Source: Asterionellopsis glacialis (lineage: Eukaryota; Bacillariophyta; Plagiogrammaphyceae; Rhaphoneidales; Asterionellopsidaceae). Taken from it: a stretch of 54,920 nt of DNA. Every line of letters begins with the position of its first letter. Position 1 is the stretch's first letter. The stretch spans positions 1-54,920 of the forward strand of contig WKLE02000878.1 of the NCBI GenBank assembly GCA_014885115.2, given 5' to 3'. The position numbers and the translations under genes are program-made. Shown piece by piece: positions 1 through 10,577 of the stretch. The notes beneath the pieces are model-generated. The model ran no database searches. It was not told the DNA's origin and saw only the letters and a program-made list of their open reading frames with translations.

Positions 1-1230
1 GTCACTTCTTATTGTCCTGCTGCTCATTTTCACCTCATCATTGTCATGAGTCCTGATAGATTTTGATGACTGCTTCTACGCAAGGGTTTTTCAACTAATC
101 TTTGGGATGTCCAAGATGTAGTTCTATCTTTGTCTTGGTGAAACAGTATCCTGACCAAAAACCGAAATTATGAAAAATATGGCTGTGTCGGGCTATGTAT
201 TTTTTTACTTTGCAAGAAGAGAGTGCACACTTTATTGAAAAAAAGAATCAGAAAAAAAAATCATCTCTTTTTGACTCCCAATAGGTTATTACTCCTCACT
301 CAATAGGTTATTTTTTCTGATTTTTGGTTCTGGGCGTCGCTCCAAAATCCACTCTTGTGGACGTCCAAAACAATCAGGTCGGCAAGAAAAAAGAATCAGA
401 AAAAAGAATCAGGTTTTTTTTGGCATGACAACTATCTGGATCCAACCAATCAGGAAGCATTCCATTTAATTGGCTTTATGTTGTCTCTTTGGTGTTTCCT
501 TAAGGGACTGATCAAATCAACAAGGAAAAAACCAGTGACCATGGTGCTGTCACGACAAGACAACTCCTTTCAGATGACAATAAACCTCTTCTTGGCACCA
601 TTCGATTCCCTGTCCACATTGTTAGTACTGTAGCTGATTGTTGCTTGGTTTTGTTATTGTTTGATGGGTATCGCCATGGGTCCTCCTCTCTCTTTATCCT
701 CTGACAAAGAGGGTGAAAACATGGATGGCGTGCAAGTGGCCATTTTAGAACTGGTTTTTTTTTGGTGCACAGATTATTCTTGTTGCAGACTCATGACCTG
801 ATTTCTGATTCTTTTGCTCGATCGCGAAATAAAGTGGGGGGGGGTAGTCTTTTTTCGGGGGGGGGAACTTAGTCTTATTCTTTTTCTGATTGTTTTCTGA
901 TAAAGTGTGCACATGGTAAGGTATAACCCAATTGAAAAGCTAAATTTGTTTTTACTTCGGAATAAGGTATGACCCAATTCACACCGCAAATTGAAACCTG
1001 CCAAATTCACATTACCTGTACTAGAGAGGATCTACCCCAGGTACTTACTACTACCGTAATGGGCTATTCATTTTTGGTATAGAATTCCTCAATCTACGTC
1101 AATTATAGATTTCTACAAGCCAATGGCGTACTAAATAGAGTTGCATTGTATCATGCCAGTACATACAATAATTGTCCGTGTTTCGATTGTCATGAAAAAC
1201 GTTTTTTGACAACAAGGAATTTGACGATTA
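1..1230. other. gene-free AT-rich region
   Basis: No convincing gene is visible; open frames here are short and of low-complexity composition. The stretch holds scattered copies of an AGAATCAGAAAAA-like motif in both orientations (about 240-260, 385-410, 800-815, 875-900), which looks like debris of a repeat. Two runs of nine G sit twelve bases apart at 836-844 and 857-865. Confidence 0.6.
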
Positions 1231-1244
1231 CACAAAGAACAGAT

Positions 1245-1933
1245 CATAACTCGACAACCAACATGATTACAACAACAACTCAAATGTAATTTATCATCTA
1301 CATTGAATTCTGGTCATTTTCGTAACAACAAGTAAATGCAAACGTAGAAATTGACCAAGATATCAACAAAAGTATGTTGAAAATGTTGATGGTCAAATTT
1401 ATGCATAAAATTTATGATTTCGGTCACAACTTGACAACCAACATGATTACAACAACAACTCAAATGCAATTCACCATCTACATTGCGTTATGATTGTTTA
1501 TGTAACAAAAAGTAAATGTAAACGTAGAAAATTGACCAAGATATCAACAAAAGTATGTTGAAAAAGTTGATGGTCAAATTTAAGCTTAAAATTCACAATT
1601 TCAGTCATAACTTGACAACCAACATGATTACAACAACAACTCAAATACAGATCATCATCTGCATTGAATGATGATTGTTTGTGTAACAAAAAGAAAATGC
1701 AAACATAGAAAATTGACCAAGATATCAACAAAAGTATGTTGAAAACATTAATGGTCAAATTTAAGCATAAAATTTACAATTTTGGTCATAACTCGACAAC
1801 CAACACAATTACAATAATAACTTAAATACAGATCATCATCTGCATTGAATGATGATCATTTTTGTAACAATAAGTAAATGCAAATACTGAAAGTTGACCA
1901 AGATTTCAACAAAGGTATGTTGAAAACGTTGAT
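1245..1933. repeat. about 3.8 tandem copies of a 181-bp repeat
   Basis: The anchor TCGACAACCA / TTGACAACCA occurs at 1251, 1431, 1612 and 1793, giving periods of 180, 181 and 181 bp. Each unit carries the same ordered blocks: CAACATGATTACAACAACA, then TCATCTACATTG or a close variant, then GACCAAGATATCAACAAAA, then TATGTTGAAAA, then GGTCAAATTTA. Copies differ by scattered substitutions and single indels. The fourth copy stops near 1933. Frames open through the array are a by-product of the repeat and are not called as genes. Confidence 0.9.
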
Positions 1934-2881
1934 TGTGTTTTTCTAAATGTTTTTTTTGGTTCTATTGCTCTCTTTATTGGCATACCCATATGGTGATGTA
2001 TTGCTATGTGCATTGGAAAACAATCTCAAAGGTGAGGACAATGAAGTGTTATGTTCAATGACATGCAAATTAAGTACGAATTAGTGAATTAGTGAATTAG
2101 TAGTTACGTAAATAATTAGGGGAAAAAGTTAGTGTTTCGACTTGGTTTATTTTTTTTTAATTTTGATTTTTACTGCTTACCGACTTGTCTGTTTTGGGAC
2201 TATTTTTTGGGGTGCACAATTTGTATGCATCACTCACTTACTTACAAAAAAAGACAACAAGACGCCCTTGCAAATCTCCCACTCGATGAGTGGGAGACTT
2301 ACCAGCACTCTACAGTACCTTACCTGGTATGGTACCGGTAGAATGGTACCATGTAGAATTATACATAGCAGGTACTTAGGTCCTATTGAGGCCACCCCTT
2401 ATCCCGTAGAGGAAGTGAAAAAAACAAAAACAGAGAAACAAAACCAAGTGCATGGGTTAGTGTGATTGTTGTCAACCAAAATTTTGCCCTTGTTGCATTA
2501 AAAAACAAACAATTTCGTGAATTGTGAGTGTAGAGGTAATCTATGAGTACCAGTCATGAAGTGGTTTGAACCACTAATTTTGAACTACCATTCTGTGTCA
2601 TATCTCCACTTACACACACCCTTTTCTCACAAAAAAATTTTGTAACACCTCCATGCAAGGGTATTCCAAAAGTTTATTGCATCAGGTTTACCAATCTATT
2701 GTCACATCGCCCTCCAGAATAACAAACAAATGGGTATATTTTGCTGGTTTTTGTATTTAGTGTTTCAAACTCATTCATCATAGAATCTACACCATTTATG
2801 TACCAACCCCTTGTTACAATTTTGAACCACATTTCCCCCAGGTTTGCTTTTTATTTTTGGATATGTGGATTATTTGTGTCA
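1934..2881. other. gene-free region beside retroelement
   Basis: No supported gene. The region includes a triple GAATTAGT run near 2079-2101 and GGTACC-type motifs at about 2320-2375. It lies on the 3' side of the minus-strand retroelement, where integrase and a 3' LTR would be expected, but I recognise neither. Confidence 0.45.
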
Positions 2882-3082
2882 TCAACTTGATCGACTCGTG
2901 TCTGCCACTATGTTATGTTTGCCTTTTATGTAGCATAGTTTGGGTGCAAATTCCTCTACAAACCATTGCCAGTGTGTGTGACATTTGGTTTGACATTTGT
3001 GGTAGGTTAGATTTTTATGGTCCGTATGTATAATGACACAGTGACCAAGTAGGAGATATTGGTACTCTCTAAGTACTTCCAT
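2882..3082 (-). pseudogene. retroelement RNase H fragment
   Basis: The fragment LREYQYLLLG-x4-IIHTDHKNLTYH matches the Ty3/gypsy RNase H signature, with the TDHKNL block carrying a catalytic Asp. The usual tether phrase follows (WQWFVEEFAPKLCYIKGKHNIVAD). It ends at a stop just after the D-x-S/L-SR part that normally closes RNase H. No integrase zinc finger or DDE core was recognised beyond it. Confidence 0.75.
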
Positions 3083-3510
3083 GATTGATAAGAGTTCTCA
3101 GTTTGGGTGTTGGTAAGTTTCCTACTGTAGAATACTATGGGCTTATCATCTTATGTGATAACTGCCCCTAATTGGTACTTACTGGCATCAGTGTATATGT
3201 GGAAGGGTTTGTTGAAGTCTGGGTAGGACAATAGTACTTCTTTGGCTATAATTTAGATTATATTATCAAAGGCTATTTGTTGTTCCTTATCCCATTTGAA
3301 CTTAACCCCTTTGCCTTGTAGCTTAGTTAGAGGAGCCAGTATGTGGGATCTGTGTATCCACATTTGTTTATAGAAATTGACCATTCCTACGAAGGACTGT
3401 ATCTTCTTGGTAGTCATAGGGGGTGCTATACTTAGTATGGCAGAGACCTTATGGTTAAGTGGCCTTATGCCCCCATGACATACGTGGATTCCAAGATAGT
3501 CTGTTTTGGT

Positions 3511-3990
3511 TCATCCAAAGAAGGATTTCTCTGCGTTGACGTTAAGTCCCACTTCCTGTAGTCTTTGTAGTACTAGGTCCATTTTGTGTATGTGATCTTC
3601 AAAGTTGTCCATTGTAAGGAGCAATAGATCATCAATGTACACGCATACAAATTCTAATCCGCACATAAGTTTGCTCATCTTCTCTTGGAAAATGTCTGCT
3701 GAACTTGCAACTCCCATGGGTAGACATAAGTATTTGTACTTCCCCCATGGTAGTGCAATCGTACATAACTTGCTAGCATCTGCATCTAGCCCTATGTGAT
3801 AGTATCCCATATTTAAGTCTAGAGATGATGTGGATGAGAAACCTTCAAGTTTTGTAAGTAATTCCTGAATATGGGGAATAGGGAATGGATGTCGTATGAT
3901 ACATTTGTTCAGTTTCCTAAAGTCAGAAATAAACCTGATAGTATCGTTTTTCTTAGGTCATGGGAAGCTACGTGCTGCCCATTCAGACCT
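3511..3990 (-). pseudogene. retroelement reverse transcriptase fragment
   Basis: The minus-strand translation contains FISDFRKLNK, the motif A-like SLDLNMGYYHI (catalytic Asp), then LPMGVASSADIFQEKM and the catalytic YIDDLLLL box (YxDD). These are the palm motifs of Ty3/gypsy RT. The frame closes at 3511 after NAEKSFFG, inside the RT thumb region. Further pol sequence continues in other frames to RNase H, so the gene is broken. Confidence 0.8.
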
Positions 3991-4047
3991 GTTGACTTTT
4001 CATAGTACTCCTATGCACACGAGCCGGTTTACCTCTTCTCTAAGTAG

Positions 4048-4827
4048 TTAGTCGTATACATGGGGTACCGGATAGGCTTTCCCATGATAGGGCTTAGAGC
4101 CTTCTTTTATTTCTATACTCACTGGGTTGATGTTCCACATGCCCAGAGTACCGTCAAACAAAGGTTTGTATTTCTTAAGTAGTGTGTTTAAAGCTGTTCT
4201 GTCCTTAGGTGGCAGATGCCAGCACGATCTCATTACTTTGTCTAGGTCAACCTTATCATACGTAGTGGCCAGTATCTTGTCCATACAACTAGTGGCTTCA
4301 CGTACTTGTCTAGGCTTGGTAAGTTCCTGTAGCATACTGTACGATTCCTTGATCTCATAATCAGTCAACTTCATTGGGACTTCTGCATCCTCCCAAGTCA
4401 TTACGCACTGTTTATAGTCAAGTATCATACCTACTTCTTCTAGGAGCTTGCATCTGATTATCATATCATGTGATTGTTGACCTTCCGTCTCATCGACATG
4501 ACATTCCCATTCAATGGCCTTTTTCTCATCAAACTCAGGCAATTTGAATATTGCATGGACCTTTTGATTAGTTGAAAAATTTCTGCCCTTGGTTCTCCAA
4601 AGTGTCTTGGGTGCAGGCTTGCACTTAAACTTTTTGGTAAACTTCTTATTTACTATAGTGGCTGAAGTGCTGGAATCTAAAAGTACTTTAAGTGGTTTGG
4701 TTTTCTGCCTTGGTCCTTTGCGTACTAGCATCAACACGACCGTGACTGGGCAAGTATGCTTAGTCTTAGGCCTTTTTCTCGGACTATACAAGTCTCTGAA
4801 AGTATTGCAAGACAGATGATTAGGCAT
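4048..4827 (-). pseudogene. retroelement protease and start of RT domain
   Basis: A 259-residue frame. The retropepsin motif reads LLDSSTSATIV where D-S/T-G-A/S is expected, so the glycine after the catalytic Asp-Ser is serine. The end of the frame (CWHLPPKDRTALNTLLKKY, then PLFDGTLG and KPYHGKAYPVP) matches the linker that leads into Ty3/gypsy reverse transcriptases. The frame then meets a stop, with RT continuing beyond it. A function as protease is doubtful given the altered active site and the broken pol. Confidence 0.7.
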
Positions 4828-4878
4828 ATCGTAGTTAAATAATTGGCTTTCAATGTTATTTGCTATGGGGGTATTATC

Positions 4879-6009
4879 TCACTCTTCGTCACTGTCAATA
4901 CTTAGGGTATCAAAGTTGAAGTTGTAGCGTTGTTCTACATCAGTATCGGTATCATCGGATTTCTTGTTGGTATCATTGCATTTGCGCTTGTTCTTACTAG
5001 ATGAGTCCTTAGTCAATAAGTCCTTGACTTGAACTGCAATGGCGTTCAATTCCTGCTTGTTGTACTTGTTGTGGCGCATGCACTTGTACTTGGGCTGTTC
5101 TTCTTTTTTGCCATCTTTCTGATGCTGGTCAATGTATTTGTCCAAGGCACGGCATTCACTGGTATCGTGTGAACTGTTCTTGTGAATCTTGCAGTACTTG
5201 CATTTGCCTTTAGGTGCCTTATGGTCTTTACCATCCCAGCCATTAGCTGGATTGTTAGGTTTATCCTTGCGAGCTGGCTTGTCCTTAGTTCTAGGGCCTG
5301 ACAGATTCCCTATGTTGTCCTTAACTTCCATATGTTCCAGAAATTCCAGAAATGCTTGCAGGTCTTTGTCCTGAGGGTTGAACCCTTGGCATGTCATTTC
5401 CTTGCTCCAAGTAGCAGAAATTCTGAATTCAAGGATCTCAAGTAGTTCTTTGTTGGAAAGCTTAGAGTTTTTGTCTGCTCCAGGGAGTTTCTCTAAGTAG
5501 CCATTGAGCGTGTGGAGAGCAGCTTGGTACTCTTTGGACGTTAGTTCACATGGCTTCCTGAGGAACCGGCGCATGTAGCATTTCTGCTTCATGAGCACCT
5601 TAAGTGGGAAAAAATGCTTCTTAAGGTCATCACCAACCAACTTGAAGTGCTTCACTGTTTCGTTTCCGCACTGAGTAGCCACGGCGTTGAATACACGTAG
5701 ACCTTGTCTGCATAGTAAAGCACGGGCCATCGAGTAGTGAGCAGGCCCAGTCGTGATATGCTGACCACAAATTGCTTGGTCCAGATTGTTGAACCAATCC
5801 AGTAGTTCCCTAGGAGATCCATGACTAAAGTACAGAAACTCCATAGTGTACTTCTCTTCAGAGTTTTGATATCTGGGATTAGATAGCAGGCTGACTTTGG
5901 CATACTGCGCTTTAGCTAGCTTCTGCTCTTCTGTACTCGGAATTTTGAGCAGGATAGGAGGCAGCGGGTAGCTTTGACCATTGCCTCGGTTGGGTATAAC
6001 AACTTTCAT
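4879..6009 (-). CDS. gag-like protein of the retroelement
   Basis: A 376-residue intact frame. The N-terminal two thirds are a helical capsid-like region (for example YTMEFLYFSHGSPRELLDWF). Around residues 260-285 a CCHC-like knuckle reads C-x2-C-x7-H-x4-C (CKYC...H...C), with wider H spacing than the classical C-x2-C-x4-H-x4-C. A lysine-rich stretch (KNKRKCNDTNKKS) and an acidic tail follow. Gag packages element RNA in virus-like particles. It is the best-preserved part of the element, and the protease frame follows after a gap of about 50 bases. Confidence 0.75.
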   Translation of the reverse strand: MKVVIPNRGNGQSYPLPPILLKIPSTEEQKLAKAQYAKVSLLSNPRYQNSEEKYTMEFLYFSHGSPRELLDWFNNLDQAICGQHITTGPAHYSMARALLCRQGLRVFNAVATQCGNETVKHFKLVGDDLKKHFFPLKVLMKQKCYMRRFLRKPCELTSKEYQAALHTLNGYLEKLPGADKNSKLSNKELLEILEFRISATWSKEMTCQGFNPQDKDLQAFLEFLEHMEVKDNIGNLSGPRTKDKPARKDKPNNPANGWDGKDHKAPKGKCKYCKIHKNSSHDTSECRALDKYIDQHQKDGKKEEQPKYKCMRHNKYNKQELNAIAVQVKDLLTKDSSSKNKRKCNDTNKKSDDTDTDVEQRYNFNFDTLSIDSDEE

Positions 6010-6920
6010 GGTTGAGTTGCTTAGAATTGGAATAATATTGGATAGTTACTTACCGCTTTTTTGTGGAGTGTTAACACTATGCACTATGCTGACAACAATA
6101 TTGAAAAGTGATAGAAAGTAGATTGAGTTTTGTTAGAGTGAATAAATTATGAGCTATTTTAACTAGTTGCTAAAAATAGTCAACAATCTACCAATTTGTC
6201 TTCTTGACCCAATTGCAGTATGGGATCCTATGGCGGATCTACTTAGAGTTTAGTTTCCAACAGAGTTTGGTTTTACCATGTGAACCGAACTCCCTGAGGC
6301 AGCCAATGAGAGTCCGCCGGACCGGCGTGTCATCGCATTCTGGCGTGACGCATCATGCTTCTGCTACCAAGTGGATCTCGATACGCTTTGCTTGTGACAT
6401 CAGCATTTGCATGTACGTGGCACCTCACTCCACGTTCACGTCTGTCCACTCAATGATGTCATCACATCATCTCGTCTGTCCTCATCCATGATGTCATCAC
6501 ATCACGGTACGTCCGTACTACGGTTGATTGACATATCACCAGAGTGTTGCGACTCGCCTACTGCAGTTCCTGCCTTACGCGCACAGCGCATTACAAGTCT
6601 GTTTTTCCCTTGTGCTACTGGTAAGTGCTATCCTTTGCCAATATCGGATCTGAGTTTAGAACAAAGTTCCCTCACAAATTTGTTGATTCTTGTTTCGGTT
6701 GATTGTTACGATGGCGTTGGAAATAGAGACCTAGCCATAAGTGAAGATTTTTCGTTTTCCCGCCCACCCACACCGGAGTCAAGGATCCTTTTTCTTGAGA
6801 GAAAAAGAATTTATTCTGATCTCGGATCTTTGTAGCACAATAAAAATAGTAATTTACAAACATCCATCAAATAAAACAATAACGGTTAGAGTTTATTTAT
6901 ATATTCTCTCGTCTGTCTGT
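6010..6920 (-). promoter_or_regulatory. leader/possible 5' LTR side of the retroelement
   Basis: This block lies directly upstream of gag. It is richer in GC than its surroundings and dense in bZIP/CRE-like words: an ATGATGTCATCACATCA 17-mer occurs twice, at 6453-6469 and 6488-6504, next to CGTGACGCATCA, TACGTGGC and CCACGTTCACGTC. The coordinates of any LTR are not resolved because I found no matching second copy in the window. Read instead as host DNA it would be plain intergenic sequence. Confidence 0.35.
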
Positions 6921-7780
6921 CTCCTTCTCTAGCATCCAACTCATGCACGTACGATGGGACAAGGTGGCGTAAGGGAATCTCCGATTCCAGAGGCACATAA
7001 AAAAATGGAAGAAGATCTCCTCTCTAGAGTCTCTCACACTACTTGAATGAAATACAATATTTTTTTTATACTATATATATACGAAGTACGGTAATGATTG
7101 ATGGCTAGTTTTACAGACACTCAAACTGTCATCTGTAGGGTTTCTTCCCTTGAATTGATAGGATATACGATGGAGGAAAGATGATATTCATGCGTTATAT
7201 CTAATTAAATTTAAAATGTATAAAATAATGTAAACAATGGACAATAGTTATTATTCATCAATGCAATTTTTATTTCGTTTGTTTGTTTGACAATTCTCTA
7301 GAGATACACTGTCAAAAAGATTTCATAACATCTATCAAAGAGAGTGAGCAATAGCTGTTCGTTGGAGATAAGTATAATCGTTTTTCTCTTGAATGTACTT
7401 TGAGAACCTCTTCAAATCTCTCTCAGGATTGTCTTGATAGAATGAAGTAAAAAAGTTGTGAATTGCGTAGTAGTAAAGAAACAGGACAGCCTTGAATGGT
7501 CCACAAAGACTCTCGCCAGCACTACGTGAAAAGGTAATTTAATCATGTAGTTGGTATATAAATAATAGAACAGTATAAAATACAGACCAAAGAACAAAGC
7601 ATATAACCGTGGAAGACAGTAACAGAGGATAAGAGCTTCGGAAGAAAAGAGAAAAAGAAGACTCAGAATGAGCAAGAATCATTCACGATCTTGTTATTCT
7701 GATCATCTTCATCTTCCCCATCTTACAATCTTCTCCGTCCTATTTCTTTCTCCCACTTTCTTGTTGCATTTGTTCTTGGC
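6921..7780. other. intergenic region
   Basis: No gene is supported. The stretch is AT-rich, with a TATATATA run near 7070 and two CTCTAGAG palindromes (7022-7029 and 7295-7304). It probably includes the 3' untranslated region of the minus-strand gene that ends at 7781. Confidence 0.5.
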
Positions 7781-8386
7781 TCATTCTTCTTCGTGAAAGA
7801 CATTTTGTTGAAACCAGCTTTTCAACAATTCATCCATGAGAGCATCATCACGTGGTGATTCCGAAGTAGAAGTAGGACTTGACGGATTTGAAGAAGCAGA
7901 AGCTGCACTTCTTCCCAGAGTCGTGTGAGTCGTGGTGGTGTCACATGCGACACCAGAACTTCGTCCAGTGTGTTCTTCCAAGGAAGCTGCATTAACTTGT
8001 TCCAATAAAAGTTTGCGTTTAATGTTGCGTAAACTGCGTGTAATCTTTCTTGGATTACTAGTACCGGGCGAATTGGAAGGAGTACCTTTGTTCGACGTGC
8101 TGGAGAAAGACGAATCCATGGAATTCATACTGGAATTGGGATCACGAGGAAAGAAAAATCCTTGTCCACTATCGGAACCCCAAGATAAAGATCCTGTGGA
8201 ATTCACAGAATTACTTGAAAGTTGTCGGACACGTCGAGGTCTTGAGCTCATGTTGGTTTTACGGATGGTGGTGGTGTTGTTGTTGTTGTTCTTTGCTTGA
8301 CTGTTGGAAGTAATATTGGTGGGAGTTGTTGTGGATGATGATGAATGAATGAGAATCTTTTTGCGAATGCCTCTCTTTCGGTACAC
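7781..8386 (-). CDS. hypothetical Ser/Thr/Asn-rich protein
   Basis: A 201-residue frame of low complexity with no recognised domain. Poly-Asn/Thr stretches mark the N-terminus. A serine-rich middle contains the basic segment RKITRSLRNIKRKLLLEQ (about residues 112-129), which could be a nuclear signal or an amphipathic helix. A more conserved-looking acidic tail follows: DALMDELLKSWFQQNVFHEEE. An internal Met at codon 46 (8251, MSSRPRRVRQ) is an alternative start that removes most of the repetitive N-terminus. Codon use resembles the other genes. The function cannot be stated. Confidence 0.6.
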   Translation of the reverse strand: MYRKRGIRKKILIHSSSSTTTPTNITSNSQAKNNNNNTTTIRKTNMSSRPRRVRQLSSNSVNSTGSLSWGSDSGQGFFFPRDPNSSMNSMDSSFSSTSNKGTPSNSPGTSNPRKITRSLRNIKRKLLLEQVNAASLEEHTGRSSGVACDTTTTHTTLGRSAASASSNPSSPTSTSESPRDDALMDELLKSWFQQNVFHEEE

Positions 8387-10352
8387 TTGCGAGCTGAGCG
8401 AGTGGTGTCTTTCTAGAAATGAGACACCAGGTTATTCTCTTTCTCGATGTTTTGTGTCGAACATGTGAATTTTCTACGAATCATTAGTACTGTTGGTACT
8501 TGATTCAGACCCGAACATGTAAGCCCCTTCTTTTCACGGGATTGTAGCAGCGCGACATCACGATTATGGCTGTCTGCGATGACACAACATGTGTCTTTTC
8601 GAAAGCTAGCAAGCCAAAGGCTACCCTACTATGTACCGTACCGGAACTCCTACGGTACCAACCGCGTTACAAGAACAATCCCTCTTATTTTTGACAAAAT
8701 ACTCTCTAGAGAGGGTACGCAGTAAAATTTTAGGTAGAAAGAATTCGTTAAATCTTTACAGGTATACGTATTCTTGTACTGGTTCCAAGAAGTAGAAGTT
8801 GAACTTGCCGGAGTATCGCAACAAGTACGGACTGTAGGACCTCGTAGGATTAGTAAAGGTACCAGGTAAGGTATAATAACTACTGTACCTGGGTAATGCT
8901 ACTATCACAGCTAGTTCTTCAGATACACGATTACTCTGCCATGGCTGTTGAAGCGGAACTTTTCGAGACCACCTTATCTACAGATTCCTATAGTAGAAAA
9001 AAATTAGCGTTACAAATACAAGACTCGTTCTTATGTTGGAGTACCAAAAGGTGACATCAACCGTTAAATTAAACTATACATAAAAATCCACTGACACCAG
9101 CCGTTAAAGGAACTATACAAAAATTATGTATAATTCTACATATACTAAAACCTGTACGTAGATATTCTACGCATATACTTTTGAATGTGCAAAATATACC
9201 TGGGTACTGTGTCAATAATTGGTCGTGAACACGAACAATCTCTGTATGTTCTTAAAATTATTCTGTTCCTTACAGGTCCACCCTAATTGATTTCTGTGGT
9301 ACTAATATTACGGTATGTCATATCTGGGTAAAAGGTATGACGCCTCGAGAGGTCACTACTCCGCCCGCAAGTGCTTGTCCGTCAGAAGGTCACACACACA
9401 AAGGTTCGGATTACAGTCCGTACCTGGTACGAAACACAGAGATTTGTCTTCCTCGAGAATTTTTGAAAAAAGTTGAAAGGCAAGATTCTTTATTCTATGT
9501 TCCATATCTATATCTAACGGATGGATGTTTGATTCTTTTCGCGCGTATCTCTGTTTCGCGATTGTGCGGTTCAAATCCATCGAGAGTGTGCCAACTGTCG
9601 ATTATTGCCGGGTAGTCCTACGGTCGCCTGGGTACCATGCGGACGGAATCGTAGCGGATTCCTGTAGAAGGGCAGTGTGCGTTCAAACTGGGGTGCGGAA
9701 GCGACGAAACTCCTCTTTGCTTTTCGTTTTTTGGCGGCCTGTGTTGCACCTTGCATACGATATCCATCAGGTGAGTCATGACGATGACGAGACCGACGGC
9801 GTATCATTAGATACCCGATAGAAATAACGCCTTCCTGGAATTCAGATCATTTTCCATTGGGATGTCTGCGCTATGAAGCTTGTTTGCAAAGTTGATTTTG
9901 AAAACTTTATAAAAGACTGTGGAAATCTTGTCCGTGTTTCAGAAGGGGAAAAAAGAACGGAATGCATTGCAATGACCCGCACCCAGGCTGACTTGAATTG
10001 AATCGACTTCAACGTCTTTCGTAAATCTTCCTGCAGTGGTTTCACTAGTCATCATCAATCATGTCGATGAAATGCATTTCATTGTCAAAGTCAACTCGGA
10101 TGGAATGAATGAAATGAATCTCAAATATCTTTCGTTTCTGAAAAGGATCGAAGGGAGGAGAAGAAACGAATGCAGTGTGACTCTCTCTCAAGTGGTTTGA
10201 TTTCGACTTTTTTGAAAGAACTCGTTTTATCAAATTGTACATTGGTTGATTCTTCTTGGAATTTTATGCCCTTTTCTCATATATATGTTCCATGTCCCCT
10301 TGTTATTCCATTTTCAATTTTTTTACATCGGTCATTCTAGAATCTTACAAAA
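8387..10352. other. intergenic region with palindromes and possible 5' exon of SEC61G
   Basis: No coding gene is supported. The first part carries GGTACC-type motifs (about 8630-8660, 8860-8890) and a perfect CTCTCTAGAGAG palindrome at 8702-8713. The 9337-9770 part is more GC-rich and ends in a strong donor consensus (CATCAG|GTGAGT, intron from 9771). An acceptor (CATTCTAG, ending 10340) precedes the Sec61 gamma start by 12 bases, so an untranslated first exon is possible. Confidence 0.45.
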
Positions 10353-10577
10353 ATGGCAGAAGCACAACCAGAAGGATTTCAAGAGGCATTGATTGAACCT
10401 TTGAAAGAATTCTTCAAGGATTCATTGCATTTAGTCAAGAGATGTACAAAGCCTGATCGTAAAGAATTTATGGCCATTTCTCAAGCTACTGGAATTGGTT
10501 TTTTGATTATGGGATTCATTGGTTTCTTTGTCAAGCTTGTTCATATCCCAATCAATAATATTTTGGTGGGCAACTAA
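10353..10577 (+). CDS. SEC61G: protein translocase subunit Sec61 gamma
   Basis: A complete 74-residue single-exon protein of the length usual for Sec61 gamma/SecE. It forms the small tail-anchored subunit of the ER translocon, clamping Sec61 alpha. The amphipathic N-terminal helix ([19 protein letters not shown]) is followed by the family signature [35 protein letters not shown], split here as [11 protein letters not shown], then the single membrane helix [16 protein letters not shown] at about residues 49-65, and the typical INNILVG end. The start context is AAAATGG. This is the most certain call in the window. Confidence 0.97.
   Translation: MAEAQPEGFQEALIEPLKEFFKDSLHLVKRCTKPDRKEFMAISQATGIGFLIMGFIGFFVKLVHIPINNILVGN

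Larger units (their letters stand above)
2882..6009 (-). mobile_element. decayed Ty3/gypsy-type retroelement
   Basis: Read on the minus strand, the order is gag with a zinc knuckle, aspartic protease, reverse transcriptase and RNase H. This is the Ty3/gypsy order; a copia element would have integrase before RT. Stops and frame changes break pol, and the element ends in RNase H with no integrase seen downstream (below 2882), so it is a truncated, non-autonomous relic. LTRs were not delimited with confidence; the 5' side would lie at about 6050-6900. Confidence 0.85.

Noticed and set aside
1498..1758. 86-residue minus-strand open frame in the tandem array
   Set aside because: Its sequence repeats with the 181-bp unit and has no independent coding signal.
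6010..6060. Donor-like GCGGTAAGTAA just before gag on the minus strand
   Set aside because: The only acceptor before the gag start would give an intron of about 35 nt, too short to be credible.
6672..6932. Overlapping short frames on both strands beside the retroelement
   Set aside because: Low-complexity and mutually overlapping, with no motif; probably LTR or flank sequence.
9520..9600. GGTTCAAATCC near 9569 resembling a tRNA B-box
   Set aside because: No matching T-stem, A-box or acceptor stem could be built around it.
9337..9821. Several 70-100 residue frames in a GC-richer stretch
   Set aside because: Frames exist on both strands with no domain or start context; a non-coding exon of SEC61G explains the composition better.
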